Positions 26,918 to 35,936 of a stretch of DNA of 51,034 nucleotides are shown here, in pieces. Every line of letters starts with the position of its first letter. Within the stretch, counting starts at the first letter, position 1. The translations under genes were made by a program, and so were the position numbers. Origin of the DNA: Actinomycetota bacterium (GTDB lineage: Bacteria; Actinomycetota; Actinomycetes; Actinomycetales; Dermatophilaceae); the NCBI GenBank assembly GCA_020160805.1, contig JAIUPO010000027.1, positions 1-51,034 on the forward strand, given 5' to 3'. The notes beneath the pieces are model-generated. The model was given only the letters and a program-made list of their open reading frames with translations. It made no database searches and was not told the origin of the DNA.

Positions 26918-28003
26918 TCAGTTGCCCCAGCAGATCTTGGCACCCTCGTCAGCGGTGATGCTCTTGACTCCGTCGACCGGGGTGTCGGTGACCAGGGCAA
27001 CGCCGGTGTTGAAGAAGTCGAGACCCTCAGAGACGGCGGGCTTTTCGCCACCATTGGCGATCTTGGCGATCGCCTCCATGCCGAGAGTGGCCATCTTCAG
27101 GGGGTACTGCTGGGCGGTGGCGCCGATGACGCCGCTCTTGACCGAGCCGACGCCGGCGCAGCCACCATCGATGGAGACGATGAGGGCCTTCTTGCCCTCA
27201 GCCTGCAGGGCGGCATTGGCGCCAACTGCTGCGGGCTCATTGATCGTGTAGACGACGTTGATATTGCTGTTCTTGGCGAGGCACTTCTCCATCGCCGTGC
27301 GGCCGCCGTCCTCGGCGCCATTGCTCGGCTCGTTGCAGACGATTTCGTAGTCGCCGCCGGAGTACTTGCCGGTCTTGGCCTCGTCGCCATTCTTCTTGCC
27401 GTCGGCGACATCGATGCCCATGCCCTCGAGGAAGCCCTGGTCACGGTTGTAGTCGACGGAGACGATCTTGTCGTTGAAGAGGTCGAGGAGGGCGATGGTG
27501 GCCTTCTCACCCTTGAGCGAGCCGGCGGCCCACTGACCGATGAGCTTTCCGGCCTCGCGGTTGTCGGTGGCGAAGGTGATGTCGACGGTGTCGGCCGGGT
27601 CCGGAGGCGTGTCGAGGGCGATGACGTAGAGACCGGCATCGCGGGCCTTCTTGATGGCGGCATTGACGCCATCGGACATCGGGGTGATCAGGATGCCCTT
27701 GTCGCCGCGGGCGATTGCCTGCTCGATGGCGTCGATCTGGCCCTGGTCGTCGCCCTCTTGCTTGCCAGACGCGACGGTGAGGTTGACATTGTTCTTGGCA
27801 GCGTCACCCTGTGCGCCCTTCTGCATCGCGACGAAGAAGGGGTTGGTGGAGTCCTTGGTGATCAGCGTGACGCCGACCTTCTTGCCGCTGGCTCCGTCGC
27901 CGCCGTCGTCGCCACCGCAGGCGGCGAGGCTGAACGCGAGGACGGTGACGCCGGCAGCGGCGACGATGCGACGAGCCGCCGCGGACGAACGAACGATCTG
28001 CAT
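26918..28003 (-). CDS. frcB: Sugar-binding lipoprotein, FrcB/RbsB-like
   Basis: The 361-residue substrate-binding protein has a lipoprotein signal (VTVLAFSLAAC). The type-I binding fold follows: GVTLITKDSTNPFFVAMQKG, GILITPMSDGVNAAI, YVIALDTPPDPADTVD, TFATDNREAGKLIGQWAA. ATG 28003 has GGGAGGA eight bases upstream. The NPFF and QIDAIEQAIARG motifs are typical of ribose/fructose-type CUT2 proteins. First gene of the frcBCA operon, divergent from its likely LacI regulator. Confidence 0.9.
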   Translation of the reverse strand: MQIVRSSAAARRIVAAAGVTVLAFSLAACGGDDGGDGASGKKVGVTLITKDSTNPFFVAMQKGAQGDAAKNNVNLTVASGKQEGDDQGQIDAIEQAIARGDKGILITPMSDGVNAAIKKARDAGLYVIALDTPPDPADTVDITFATDNREAGKLIGQWAAGSLKGEKATIALLDLFNDKIVSVDYNRDQGFLEGMGIDVADGKKNGDEAKTGKYSGGDYEIVCNEPSNGAEDGGRTAMEKCLAKNSNINVVYTINEPAAVGANAALQAEGKKALIVSIDGGCAGVGSVKSGVIGATAQQYPLKMATLGMEAIAKIANGGEKPAVSEGLDFFNTGVALVTDTPVDGVKSITADEGAKICWGN

Positions 28004-28066
28004 TGATGCATTCCTCCCAGTCGAGCGCCAGGTGGCGCTGAGGTCCGAGAGCTCCGATGCCCTCGG

Positions 28067-28080
28067 TGACAACGTTGTCA
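28067..28080. promoter_or_regulatory. LacI-type operator O1 upstream of frcB
   Basis: TGACAACGTTGTCA is a perfect 14-base palindrome with the central CG typical of LacI-family operators. It lies 64 bases upstream of the frcB start, a position where repressor binding would block the frcBCA promoter. Confidence 0.8.
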
Positions 28081-28137
28081 GGGGAGTTTCTATCGCGTCT
28101 CTTGCATCACGTCAACACATCGGCTACAAATCGAGAC

Positions 28138-29217
28138 ATGATCGCGACAACGTTGTCAGATGCGGCGGGATCGGCAGATGGCCGCCGCGGGGGGCGAGGC
28201 GCCCCTCGATCGACCATGCGCGATGTCGCCGAAGCAGCCGGCGTGAGCTTGAAAACGGTGTCACGGGTCGTCAACGACGAGCCGGGCGTGAAGGGGGACT
28301 TGCGCGACCGCGTGCTCTCAGCCGTCGAAAAGTTGGACTACCGACACAACCTCGTGGCGAGCAATTTGCGCAGGTCAGACGCCCGTACTGGGGTCATCGG
28401 TGTGCTCGTCCAGGATCTAGCCAATAGCTTCTCGTCCTCGCTGCTGCGCGCGCTGGAGGACGCTATGCGACCGCACAAGGTGATGATTGTCGCGGCCAGC
28501 CTGGACGAGACGACGCTGCGCGAGCAGCATATGGTCGAGAACCTGATCTCCCGACGGGTCGACGGCCTGGTGCTGGTGCCCGCCAGCGCGCGCCAGGACT
28601 ATCTCGCGCCGGAAGTCCGCAGTGGCTTCCCCGTGGTTTTCGCGGACCGGGCGCCCCGGGGCATTGAGACCGATTCGGTCGTGATCGACCATGCGCTGGG
28701 CGGGTTTATGGCGGTCGATCACCTGCTGGCCAACGGCCACCGGCGAATCGCGATCATCGCGGACAGCTCGACGATCACAACAGCGAGTGAGCGGGTGCGG
28801 GGGGTGCGGGCGGCCTTCACCAAATACGGCCTGGAGGTCCCCGAGGATCTCGTGCGAGTGGGGGAACGCACCGAAGAAGGCGCGCGGGCGGCGGTGCACG
28901 AGCTGCGCTCCCTGCCGGATCCGCCGACGGCGATCTTTGCCGGGCGAAATACCATCGCGCAGGGAGCGGTACGCGCCTTGTCGCAGCGCGGGGAGCGCGA
29001 GCGAGTGGCGCTTGTGGGGTTCGATGATTTCCCGATGTCCGACCTGCTCGGGCTGACCGTCATCCGCCAGGATGTGTCACGCCTCGGAGCCCTGGTCGGC
29101 GAGCGGCTGCTCGCCCGGATCCAGGGCGACACCTCCCCTCCCAGCCAGCAGGTGCTCCCGCCAGCCCTGATCGCCCGCGGCTCCGGCGAGATCCCCCCGC
29201 CCCGAGTGGCGGGATGA
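28138..29217 (+). CDS. LacI-family regulator of frcBCA
   Basis: The 359-residue repressor has the HTH MRDVAEAAGVSLKTVSRVVN and hinge DYRHNLVASNLRR, then a sugar-binding core (TGVIGVLVQDLANSFSSSLL to VALVGFDDFPMSDLLGLTVI). Two starts are possible: ATG 28138, whose first codons run through the second operator, or ATG 28216, directly at the HTH as in many LacI proteins. If the longer start is right the operator is inside the gene. Divergent from frcB, with one operator for each direction, so autoregulation is likely. Confidence 0.88.
   Translation: MIATTLSDAAGSADGRRGGRGAPRSTMRDVAEAAGVSLKTVSRVVNDEPGVKGDLRDRVLSAVEKLDYRHNLVASNLRRSDARTGVIGVLVQDLANSFSSSLLRALEDAMRPHKVMIVAASLDETTLREQHMVENLISRRVDGLVLVPASARQDYLAPEVRSGFPVVFADRAPRGIETDSVVIDHALGGFMAVDHLLANGHRRIAIIADSSTITTASERVRGVRAAFTKYGLEVPEDLVRVGERTEEGARAAVHELRSLPDPPTAIFAGRNTIAQGAVRALSQRGERERVALVGFDDFPMSDLLGLTVIRQDVSRLGALVGERLLARIQGDTSPPSQQVLPPALIARGSGEIPPPRVAG
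28146..28157. promoter_or_regulatory. LacI-type operator O2 at the regulator gene start
   Basis: GACAACGTTGTC repeats the 12-base core of O1 exactly. The centres lie 78 bases apart, consistent with DNA looping or with separate control of the two divergent units. It overlaps codons 3-7 of the longer reading frame. Confidence 0.75.
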
Positions 29218-29235
29218 AAGCGGCTGCGCGCCAAG

Positions 29236-29275
29236 GGGTTTGACCAACTTCTGCTAGCAGACGTTAGTCAAATCC
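29236..29275. repeat. 40-bp imperfect palindrome at the left end of repeat copy 2
   Basis: GGGTTTGACCAACTTCTGCT pairs with its mirror around a GCTAGC centre with two mismatches and one wobble. It starts 19 bases after the LacI regulator stop and so may terminate that gene. Confidence 0.5.
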
Positions 29276-29431
29276 GCACACCGTGCAAGGTCTGCAGATT
29301 CGACTTACTTCTCCTAGGCCGTGGTGCGAAAGTCCTGGACGGGGTCCCCGCGAAGTACCGGAGCTGGGTCCCACGCTCTGCGTGGGCGCTTGCGAGCGAG
29401 GAAACTTCGTGGGGTGTCCTTGCAGAGGTTA
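29246..29431. repeat. Structured repeat element, copy 2
   Basis: The core 29318-29431 matches 8682-8814 almost base for base (GCGAAAGTC, GGACGGGGTCCCCGCGAAGT, the CCCACGC/GCGTGGG hairpin, CTTCGTGGGGTGTCCTTGCA, ending GCAGAGGTTA). It lacks the second tandem inner hairpin of copy 1. The left end AACTTCTGCTAGCAG is a degenerate version of the copy-1 end. It fills the 247-base gap between the LacI regulator and the next gene; no coding gene is supported there. Confidence 0.7.
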
Positions 29432-29464
29432 GGAGACCCCGGCGATAGGAGACCCGGCCTCGCG

Positions 29465-30112
29465 TCAGAGGCGGGGGGCGCTCATGGCGTTGTAGTAGGC
29501 CGTCGAGTCCTTCTGCCACATGAAGTACGTCGCGCCGGCACCGATGGCGAGGCCGATCAGCCCGAGGATGCGCGCGAGGCCCGGCTGCGGCTGGGTGAAG
29601 GAGAAGGCCGCGCTGAGCAGGCTGATGCCGAAGAGCACCGAGCCGAAGATGCGCGCCCACGACTTGCCCTTGCCATTCGCCGACGCCATCCAGAACCACA
29701 ACAGCGTGCCAAGCAGGCCGAAGACGACCGCGAAGCCGATGCTGATGTTGACGACCGTATCCAGGTCGACATCGGGCGTCGGATTGCGGTCCAAGCTGTC
29801 TTGAGCGGCCTCGCGGATCTGGTCCTTGAACAAGAAGACCGACAGGATGTTGAGCAGCGAGAGCAGCCCGCCCGCCTGCATAAGCTTGACGGCCAGGTCG
29901 AGAGACTTCGGGCGAGCCGGCGGCGGGACGGGGGTGTAGCCGCCCCCGCTGTAGCCGGGCATCTGACCGTACTGCGGGGCGGCTGGCATGCCCCCCGTGA
30001 AGCCACCACCGGGGTTGTTGTATGCCGGCGGGGGCGGCGGCGGCACGTCGCCATAGCTCGGCGGCGTCGGCGGGTTCGCGGGCGGGGGGTTGTTCGGGTC
30101 GTAGTTCGACAT
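29465..30112 (-). CDS. Pro/Gly-rich membrane protein of unknown function
   Basis: The 215-residue protein has an N-terminal cytoplasmic-looking stretch rich in Pro, Gly, Asn and Tyr (residues 1-70, PPTPPSYGDVPPPPPPAYNN). Four hydrophobic segments follow: LLSLLNILSVFLF, ISIGFAVVFGLLGTLLWFWM, IFGSVLFGISLLSAAFSF and ILGLIGLAIGAGATYFMW. This matches a widespread actinobacterial layout of unassigned membrane proteins. It is monocistronic, with repeat copy 2 at its 3' side. Confidence 0.7.
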   Translation of the reverse strand: MSNYDPNNPPPANPPTPPSYGDVPPPPPPAYNNPGGGFTGGMPAAPQYGQMPGYSGGGYTPVPPPARPKSLDLAVKLMQAGGLLSLLNILSVFLFKDQIREAAQDSLDRNPTPDVDLDTVVNISIGFAVVFGLLGTLLWFWMASANGKGKSWARIFGSVLFGISLLSAAFSFTQPQPGLARILGLIGLAIGAGATYFMWQKDSTAYYNAMSAPRL

Positions 30113-30204
30113 CTCACGTCCTTGTCGTGTGCTCCGGCCCCCAGCAGGTGACCGACAGGTGCATTGGCTCGATCCTAAGCGAGCCCGCCGCGCACTCGGC
30201 CGAT

Positions 30205-31161
30205 TCAGACCCGGCGGGCGCGGGCCACTTCGTACATCGTGACCCCCACGGCCATGCCGGCGTTGAGGGACTCAACGGCACTGGACATCGGGATCGAGAC
30301 GATCTGGTCGCAAGTCTCGCGAACCAGGCGCGAGAGGCCCTTGCCTTCCGAGCCGACGACGATCACAAGGGCCTGATCGGCCAACGCCAACTGCGGCAGC
30401 TCCACGTCACCGTCCATGTCGAGCCCGACGATGAAGAAGCCCTGCTTGCGATAGTCCAGCAGCGCCCGGGTCAGGTTGGTCGCCTGCGCGACCGGGATGC
30501 GGGCGGCGGCGCCGGCGCTGGTCTTCCAGGCCGAGGCCGTCATACCCACCGACCGGCGGGCGGGGACGAGCACCCCGTGACCGCCGAAGGCCGCGACCGA
30601 GCGAATGATCGCGCCGAGATTGCGCGGGTCGGTGATGCCATCGAGGGCGACGATCACGGGCACGCCGGGGCGTTCCGGGTCGAGCAGGTCGCCGGGGTGG
30701 GCATAGGAGTAGGCCGGCACCTGCAGCGCCAGCCCCTGGTGCACCGCCCCATCGGTGAGCCGGTCGAGTTCGGTTCGCGGCGCCTCGAGCATGGGTATGC
30801 CGCGCTCCCCCGCCAGCTTGATGACCTCGCGCACGCGGTCATCGGAGTCGATCCGGCTCGCGACATAGAGCGTCGAGGCGGGGATATCGGTGCGCAGCGC
30901 TTCGAGCACGGAGTTGCGGCCCGCGACCATTTCACTGCTCGCCTTGGTGCGGCGCGGCGGCGCCGACCGGGCTGGCCGGGAACCAGTGGCAGCGGTCTTG
31001 TTGGCGCTCTTGTAGGCCTTGTGGTTCGGCCGGTCGGCGGCCTTTGGCGTGGGGCCCTTGCCTTCCAGGCTCTTGCGGCGCTGGCCACCGGAGCCGACGG
31101 TCGGCCCCTTCTTGGAGCCCGGCTTGCGGATCGCGCCGCGGCGTGCGGAATTGCCGGCCAT
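30205..31161 (-). CDS. rlmB: 23S rRNA (guanosine-2'-O-)-methyltransferase RlmB
   Basis: The 318-residue SPOUT enzyme has a Lys/Arg-rich N-terminal extension (1-75), then the substrate-binding [13 protein letters not shown]. The knotted SpoU domain carries the motifs [40 protein letters not shown] and [20 protein letters not shown]. It methylates a conserved 23S rRNA guanosine. It overlaps cysS by one base (TGATG), the usual actinobacterial cysS-rlmB pair. Confidence 0.92.
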   Translation of the reverse strand: MAGNSARRGAIRKPGSKKGPTVGSGGQRRKSLEGKGPTPKAADRPNHKAYKSANKTAATGSRPARSAPPRRTKASSEMVAGRNSVLEALRTDIPASTLYVASRIDSDDRVREVIKLAGERGIPMLEAPRTELDRLTDGAVHQGLALQVPAYSYAHPGDLLDPERPGVPVIVALDGITDPRNLGAIIRSVAAFGGHGVLVPARRSVGMTASAWKTSAGAAARIPVAQATNLTRALLDYRKQGFFIVGLDMDGDVELPQLALADQALVIVVGSEGKGLSRLVRETCDQIVSIPMSSAVESLNAGMAVGVTMYEVARARRV

Positions 31162-32591
31162 CAGTGCTCGCCCTTAGTCAAACTCCACCGCGCGCCAGTC
31201 GAGGTGTCCTCGATCGAGATCCCCACGGCGTGCAATTGGTCGCGGATCGCGTCGGCCGCGGCATAGTCGCGGGCCGCTCGGGCCGCGGCGCGGGCTGATA
31301 GTTGGGCTTGCACCAGGGCGTCGAGCGCCTCGGCTGCGTCGCTGCCGCCGGCATCCGAGCCCGTCCAGTTGGGCGCCAAGGGATTGACCCCGAGGACATC
31401 GGTCATGGCGATCACCAGGCGGGCGATGGCGGCCGCCTCCTCGCGCTCGTCCTCATCCAGCGCGATATTTCCCTTGCGGACGTGCTCGTGAATGACGGCC
31501 AGGGCACCGGACACCCCCAGATCATCGTCCAGTGCTTCGGCGAAGTCCTCCGGGAACCCCTCGTCGCCGGACGGGATCGCGGTGTGCTCGGTCGGCAGGG
31601 CGCGCCGCAGGAAGCCCTCGATCCGGTCGACGGCGGCCTCGGCCTCGGCGAGCGCGCCCTCGTGGAACTCGATCGTCGAGCGGTAGTGCGCGGCGGTGAG
31701 GTAGTAACGCACCGCGAGCGGCCGGGCCTGCTTGGTCACTTCGCCGATGAGCAGGGAGTTGCCGAGCGACTTGCTCATCTTCTCCCCACCCATGGTCACC
31801 CAGGCGTTGTGCAGCCAGTAGTTCGCGAAACCCAGTCCCGCAGCGCGTGATTGGGCCTGCTCGTTCTCATGGTGCGGGAAGCGTAGGTCGACGCCGCCGC
31901 CGTGAATGTCGAAGGTGTCGCCGAGATACTTGCGGGCCATCGCCGAGCACTCCAGGTGCCAGCCCGGACGGCCGATGCCGTATGGCGTGGGCCAGCTCGC
32001 GCTGACCGGCTCGGTCGGCTTGGTGCCCTTCCACAGCGCAAAATCGCGCGGGTCATGCTTGCCGCGCGGGTCGGCATCCTCGGCCGCGGCCATGTCCTCG
32101 ACCTTCTGGCGGGTCAGCTCGCCATAAGCCGGCCAAGAGCGGACGTCGAAGTAGACGTCGCCACTTTCGTCGGGAGCCGGATAGGCGTGACCCTTCTCGA
32201 TCAGGATGCGCATGAGCTCGACCATCTCGGGCACATGGCCGGTAGCACGCGGTTCGTAGGTCGCGGGCAGGATGCCGAGCAGGTCGAGGGCCTCATTGGT
32301 GAGGCGCTCGTTGCGATAGGACAGGGCGAACCAGTCCTCGCCCGCCTCCTGTGACTTGCGCAGGATCTTGTCGTCGATGTCCGTCACATTGCGGACCAGC
32401 GTCACGTGATAGCCGTGGCCGCGCACCAGCCAGCGACGCAGCACATCGAAGGCGACGGCGAATCGTACGTGCCCGATATGCGGTGGCGCCTGGGTCGTGA
32501 GCCCGCAGATGTAGATCCCGACCTGGCCCGGGGTCACGGGCACGAACTCCCGGATCTCTTTGGCGGCGGAATCGAAGAGGCGCAAACTCAC
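31161..32591 (-). CDS. cysS: Cysteinyl-tRNA synthetase
   Basis: The 476-residue class I synthetase has the zinc/Cys site [14 protein letters not shown] (HIGH motif included), [20 protein letters not shown] with further zinc ligands, HHENEQAQS and KMSKSLGN. It charges tRNA-Cys. The start is GTG at 32591. The N-terminal [16 protein letters not shown] replaces the more common CGPTVYDxxHIGH, a variant I associate with actinobacteria. In mycobacteria ispF directly precedes cysS; here about 5.8 kb separate them. Confidence 0.95.
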   Translation of the reverse strand: MSLRLFDSAAKEIREFVPVTPGQVGIYICGLTTQAPPHIGHVRFAVAFDVLRRWLVRGHGYHVTLVRNVTDIDDKILRKSQEAGEDWFALSYRNERLTNEALDLLGILPATYEPRATGHVPEMVELMRILIEKGHAYPAPDESGDVYFDVRSWPAYGELTRQKVEDMAAAEDADPRGKHDPRDFALWKGTKPTEPVSASWPTPYGIGRPGWHLECSAMARKYLGDTFDIHGGGVDLRFPHHENEQAQSRAAGLGFANYWLHNAWVTMGGEKMSKSLGNSLLIGEVTKQARPLAVRYYLTAAHYRSTIEFHEGALAEAEAAVDRIEGFLRRALPTEHTAIPSGDEGFPEDFAEALDDDLGVSGALAVIHEHVRKGNIALDEDEREEAAAIARLVIAMTDVLGVNPLAPNWTGSDAGGSDAAEALDALVQAQLSARAAARAARDYAAADAIRDQLHAVGISIEDTSTGARWSLTKGEH

Positions 32592-32592
32592 C

Positions 32593-33651
32593 GCTCAAGG
32601 CTACCTGGGCGGACGCGTCCGACCATATTGATCCGTTCGCCCTCCGGCTCACACGACCGGAGGCGCAACCAACGAAGGGATCGTCAGAGACGACCACCAC
32701 ATCGTCGCCGACGCCCAGGAGGCCGCTCACGGGATCGCGGACATCCTGGTCCCAGAGCAGGCGACCGGTCGCCGGGTCCAGGGCGTCCACCCAGCCGGGC
32801 GTCGCTGATGTGGGAGAGCTGCTCCCCCGTGTTTGCGTTCAGGGCGAAGACTTCTGCACGAGATTCTCCGTAACCGCTAGCCGCCCTCCGCTCACGGCCG
32901 AGCAGAATCACCTCGCCCGCGCGATCGACGACCTCGAGGTGAGAATCGCCCGGCGGCGGCACGGACCAGGTCCAGCGCGCGTGGCCCGTCGCCGGGTCGA
33001 GGCCCCGCACCTGGCCACCATCGACCAGCACGATCGGGTCCTGCACGGGGAGTTGACGCCAGCCCAACTCCGGTGTCACCGGAACGCGCCAGACCGGGCT
33101 GCCGTCGGCGATGCGCAGCGCGACCACGCTGTCGGGCTGGCCGACATCCACCAGCTCGGCGGACGCCGAGGCGGGACCCGTCGGCGGGACGAGGCGTCCA
33201 CCCGGCCTGAACTCCCAGCGGGTCGAGCCTGACTGGGCGTCCTTGAGCGTGACCGCGCTCGATGTCCAGGCCCCGACCTGCGCTTCGGCCGGTTGCAGCC
33301 GGACAAGATGGTCAGAATCCCACTGCCACAACGACTTTCCCGTCTCAGCCGAGACCGCGATGGTGTTGTCCTGGCCCGCGACGACGAGAACATCACCCAC
33401 AACGATGGGCGGCGCGATTCCCTGGCGCGGCGGAATCTCGACCTGCCACCTCGGGTGCCTAGTGACGGGATCGAGCCGAGTCAGTTGCGCTCGGTAGTGG
33501 AAGTCGCCGCACCCGCCTCCCGAGCCGTCACCGATCCCGTCGAACTCCTTGCCACTCAAGAGGTCGTGCGCTGCTCGGGCGCGACCCAGGCGAGCATGCC
33601 CACTCCCGCCACGATGGCGAGTGCCGCGATCAGCCAACGCAACCGATGCAT
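32593..33651 (-). pseudogene. Broken PQQ-type beta-propeller membrane protein
   Basis: The N-terminus MHRLRWLIAALAIVAGVGML (an anchor helix, from ATG 33651) stops at TGA near 33554. The propeller continues in another frame (RLDPVTRHPRWQVEIPPRQG, VVAGQDNTIAVSAETGKSLW, VRGLDPATGHARWTW, VFALNANTGEQLSHI). Near 32800 the frame changes again to WVDALDPATGRLLWDQDVRD, which then runs without a stop towards cysS. At least two frameshifts plus a lost end make it non-functional unless the reads are wrong. The repeats with LDPATG and W residues are PQQ-like blades; the ancestral role, an outward-facing propeller, is unknown. Confidence 0.7.
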
Positions 33652-33785
33652 CAGGCCCTCCGTCCGGCGGGCCGCCTGCCGAGCCACCTGGCCTGGCCAC
33701 CGGCCCGTTGTGGGCGATTGTGCCGCGCGCGCTCGTTCGCCCGGTCGCGGTGGCGTAACGATTCATCGCCACGTCGCCCGCTCGC

Positions 33786-34463
33786 TCAGCGCTCGACGGT
33801 GACCGTGACGCGGCGGTTCAGCGCCTGCCCACGGGCATCGTCATTGCTCGCCACGGGGTCCTCCTCGCCATGCCCGCGCACGGTCAGGCGCGCCCCCGTT
33901 TCGAGGGCCGCCCGCAGTCGGTCAGCGACCGCCGCGGCTCGCTGGCGGGACAGCGTCAGGTTGTATGCCGCCTCCCCCACCGAATCGGTATAGCCGTCCA
34001 CCCGCACCCGGGTGGCCCCCGCCGCCCGCAGCTTGCCAATGAGTTCGCCGATCGCCGCGTCCGCCGCCGGCGTGAGATCGGCGCTATCGAAGCGGAAGAG
34101 TAGGTCCGCATCCAGCCGGAACCGGCGGCCATCGAGGTCGGTGAGCGAGCCGTCGAGGTTGGCCGTCGGGAGGATGAGCCGCTGCACCTCGCCGCGGATC
34201 TCTAGCACGGGCAGGGTGGCCGGTGCGCCCGTGACGGGTATGCGGATGCTGTCGCTCTCGACCACGGCCGAGGCTCCCGCCGTCACCGACACCGCGCCGA
34301 ATGCCGCGACCGGGCTGGCGGTGGCACGCGGAAGGGCTCCGATCCCGGCGACCGCCAGCGCAAGAACGAAGACCACGATTCGCCGGCCGCCCGGCGGATG
34401 AACAAGCCGGCAGAGCTCCCATACCGCAGCGACGGACTGGCCACGGTGCTGCAGTGCGCTCAC
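33786..34463 (-). CDS. OmpA-family C-terminal-domain protein, exported
   Basis: The 225-residue protein has a hydrophobic export segment (IVVFVLALAVAGIGALPRAT) and a C-terminal OmpA-like peptidoglycan-binding domain: LLFRFDSADLTPAADAAIGE, VRVDGYTDSVGEAAYNLTLS with the conserved Asp, and GHGEEDPVASNDDARGQALN with the conserved Arg. The start GTG at 34463 is fixed by a GTGA overlap with the upstream lipoprotein gene. In a monoderm it probably tethers to peptidoglycan; it forms a two-gene unit with the lipoprotein. Confidence 0.82.
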   Translation of the reverse strand: MSALQHRGQSVAAVWELCRLVHPPGGRRIVVFVLALAVAGIGALPRATASPVAAFGAVSVTAGASAVVESDSIRIPVTGAPATLPVLEIRGEVQRLILPTANLDGSLTDLDGRRFRLDADLLFRFDSADLTPAADAAIGELIGKLRAAGATRVRVDGYTDSVGEAAYNLTLSRQRAAAVADRLRAALETGARLTVRGHGEEDPVASNDDARGQALNRRVTVTVER

Positions 34464-35119
34464 GCCCGCGTCACCGGAACCTTGGCGAAGGTCCCGACCT
34501 TCGGGATGACGACATCAACGGTGGCGGTGCTGCTCGGCGGCGCGGCGAAGACGGCTTCCAGCACCACCTCCCCACCCGGCCCGATCATGTCAGCGCCCAC
34601 GTGGGAGCTGCAGACGCACTCGCCGTCCTTGTCCCGCGCGACGAGATAGCGGCGCTTCGCGGCCGGGTCCAGGACATAGACACCGTCGACATTTGGATCG
34701 AATCCTCCGAGAGCTGTGTCCACAGCCGTCCCGTTGGGGTTTCCGGCATAGAAATACGTCCCCACGAACCAGCCGTCACTCGCATCACTGCGGGCGGTGA
34801 AGGTCACGGTCATCAGTTCGCCATTGACGACCACGGAGTTGAGGCTGACCTCCATCGACTCGCCAGTGGATTGCGGAGCCCCCTTGCGGGTCGCGATGAC
34901 CGGCAGCGCGGTCGGGCTCGCCGTCGCGCCGGACGCGGTCGAGGACGGGCTTTCGCCGGCACTCGCATCGGGCGCGGTCGGCGTGGCGTCAGCGGTTGCG
35001 GCGCTCTGCGTGACGGTGACGGTCGGCTGTTCGGTGCCGGTGCACCCGGTGAGCGCGGCCGCGGCGGCGAGCGCGAGCGTCATACGCATCGCCGGGCGGC
35101 GGGCAGTGAATCGGACCAT
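34460..35119 (-). CDS. Secreted lipoprotein of unknown function
   Basis: The 219-residue protein has a lipoprotein signal ending LALAAAAALTGC, then a Thr/Ser/Ala-rich tether (about 25-75). A beta-rich domain follows with YFYAGNPNG, VYVLDPAAKRRYLVARDKDG and ECVCSSHVGAD (two nearby Cys). The layout resembles DUF4352-like extracytoplasmic domains, but I cannot assign the family. Coupling by GTGA to the OmpA-domain gene suggests a cell-wall-associated complex. Confidence 0.7.
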   Translation of the reverse strand: MVRFTARRPAMRMTLALAAAAALTGCTGTEQPTVTVTQSAATADATPTAPDASAGESPSSTASGATASPTALPVIATRKGAPQSTGESMEVSLNSVVVNGELMTVTFTARSDASDGWFVGTYFYAGNPNGTAVDTALGGFDPNVDGVYVLDPAAKRRYLVARDKDGECVCSSHVGADMIGPGGEVVLEAVFAAPPSSTATVDVVIPKVGTFAKVPVTRA

Positions 35120-35218
35120 GAGGAGCCCCTTCGGGAAGAGTGGGCGGGCACCCCCTGCGGGCCCGCCTCCCGGCCGACGCTAGGGCCGGTTGCCGAATCG
35201 CGCATCCGCATACCCGGG

Positions 35219-35227
35219 TTATCCACA
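35219..35227. other. TTATCCACA nonamer (DnaA-box-like)
   Basis: Exact TTATCCACA occurs here and at 22363-22371. Isolated boxes do not make an origin, and no dnaA/dnaN genes are near. They may titrate DnaA or be chance. Confidence 0.25.
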
Positions 35228-35239
35228 GGCACATAGCGC

Positions 35240-35273
35240 GCGGCCCAGGATCTCGTCGTCGATCCTGGGCCGC
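35240..35273 (-). terminator. Terminator after the mscR-hydrolase operon
   Basis: GCGGCCCAGGATC (35240-35252) pairs perfectly with GATCCTGGGCCGC (35261-35273), loop TCGTCGTC, 15 bases beyond the metallo-hydrolase stop on the minus strand. Confidence 0.75.
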
Positions 35274-35288
35274 GGGGTCTAAGGGGGG

Positions 35289-35936
35289 CTACTCGGCAGC
35301 GTCCAGCCCGGCCGCTTCCGCGGCGATGGTGGTCGAATCGCCGTGGCCGGTCAGGACCACGGTCTCGGCGGGGAGGGTGAGCAGGGTGGCCCGGATCGAC
35401 TCCAGGATCGTGTCCTTGTCGCTAAAGGAGCGGCCGGTCGCGCCCGGCCCGCCCTGGAAGAGGGTGTCTCCCGTGAAGACCAGGCCGAGGGACGGGGCAT
35501 ACAAACAGACCGCGCCGGGTGCGTGTCCGGGAGTATGCAGCACCTCCAGTGCCACATCTGCGACCACCAATTCCTCGCCATCGGCGAGCTGCTCGTCGGG
35601 CTCGGTCCCGGGGTATGTCAGCCCCCACAGCACCTGGTCGGCGGGGTGCAGCGCGATCGGGGCGCCGGTCGCCTCGCGGACGGCCGGGGCGGCGGTGATG
35701 TGGTCGTTGTGGGCGTGCGTGCACAAAACCGCGAGAACATCGCGGCCCGCGACAGCGGCCAGGATCGGCTCGGCCTGGTGGGCCGCGTCGATGACATAAC
35801 AAGAGGTGTCGTCGCCGACGATCCAGACGTTGTTGTCGACCTCCCACTCCCCGCCGTCGAGGGCGAAGATGCCGCTGGTGATCACGCGCTCGACGCGGAC
35901 GCCGCCAGGCGAGGTCGCGATGATGTCGGTGGTCAC
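35289..35936 (-). CDS. Metallo-beta-lactamase-fold hydrolase, probable S-formylmycothiol hydrolase partner of MscR
   Basis: The 215-residue protein has the MBL metal motif [12 protein letters not shown], then [11 protein letters not shown] and [17 protein letters not shown] with the bridging Asp, and [10 protein letters not shown] with the last His. It looks like a small glyoxalase-II-type thioester hydrolase. GTG 35936 overlaps the mscR stop (GTGA). In actinobacteria such a gene next to mscR is thought to hydrolyse S-formylmycothiol to formate and mycothiol; that role is inferred from context. Confidence 0.88.
   Translation of the reverse strand: MTTDIIATSPGGVRVERVITSGIFALDGGEWEVDNNVWIVGDDTSCYVIDAAHQAEPILAAVAGRDVLAVLCTHAHNDHITAAPAVREATGAPIALHPADQVLWGLTYPGTEPDEQLADGEELVVADVALEVLHTPGHAPGAVCLYAPSLGLVFTGDTLFQGGPGATGRSFSDKDTILESIRATLLTLPAETVVLTGHGDSTTIAAEAAGLDAAE

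Noticed and set aside
28057-28137. Upstream extension of the LacI regulator to 28057
   Set aside because: It would cover the frcB operator and promoter region and adds no HTH residues.
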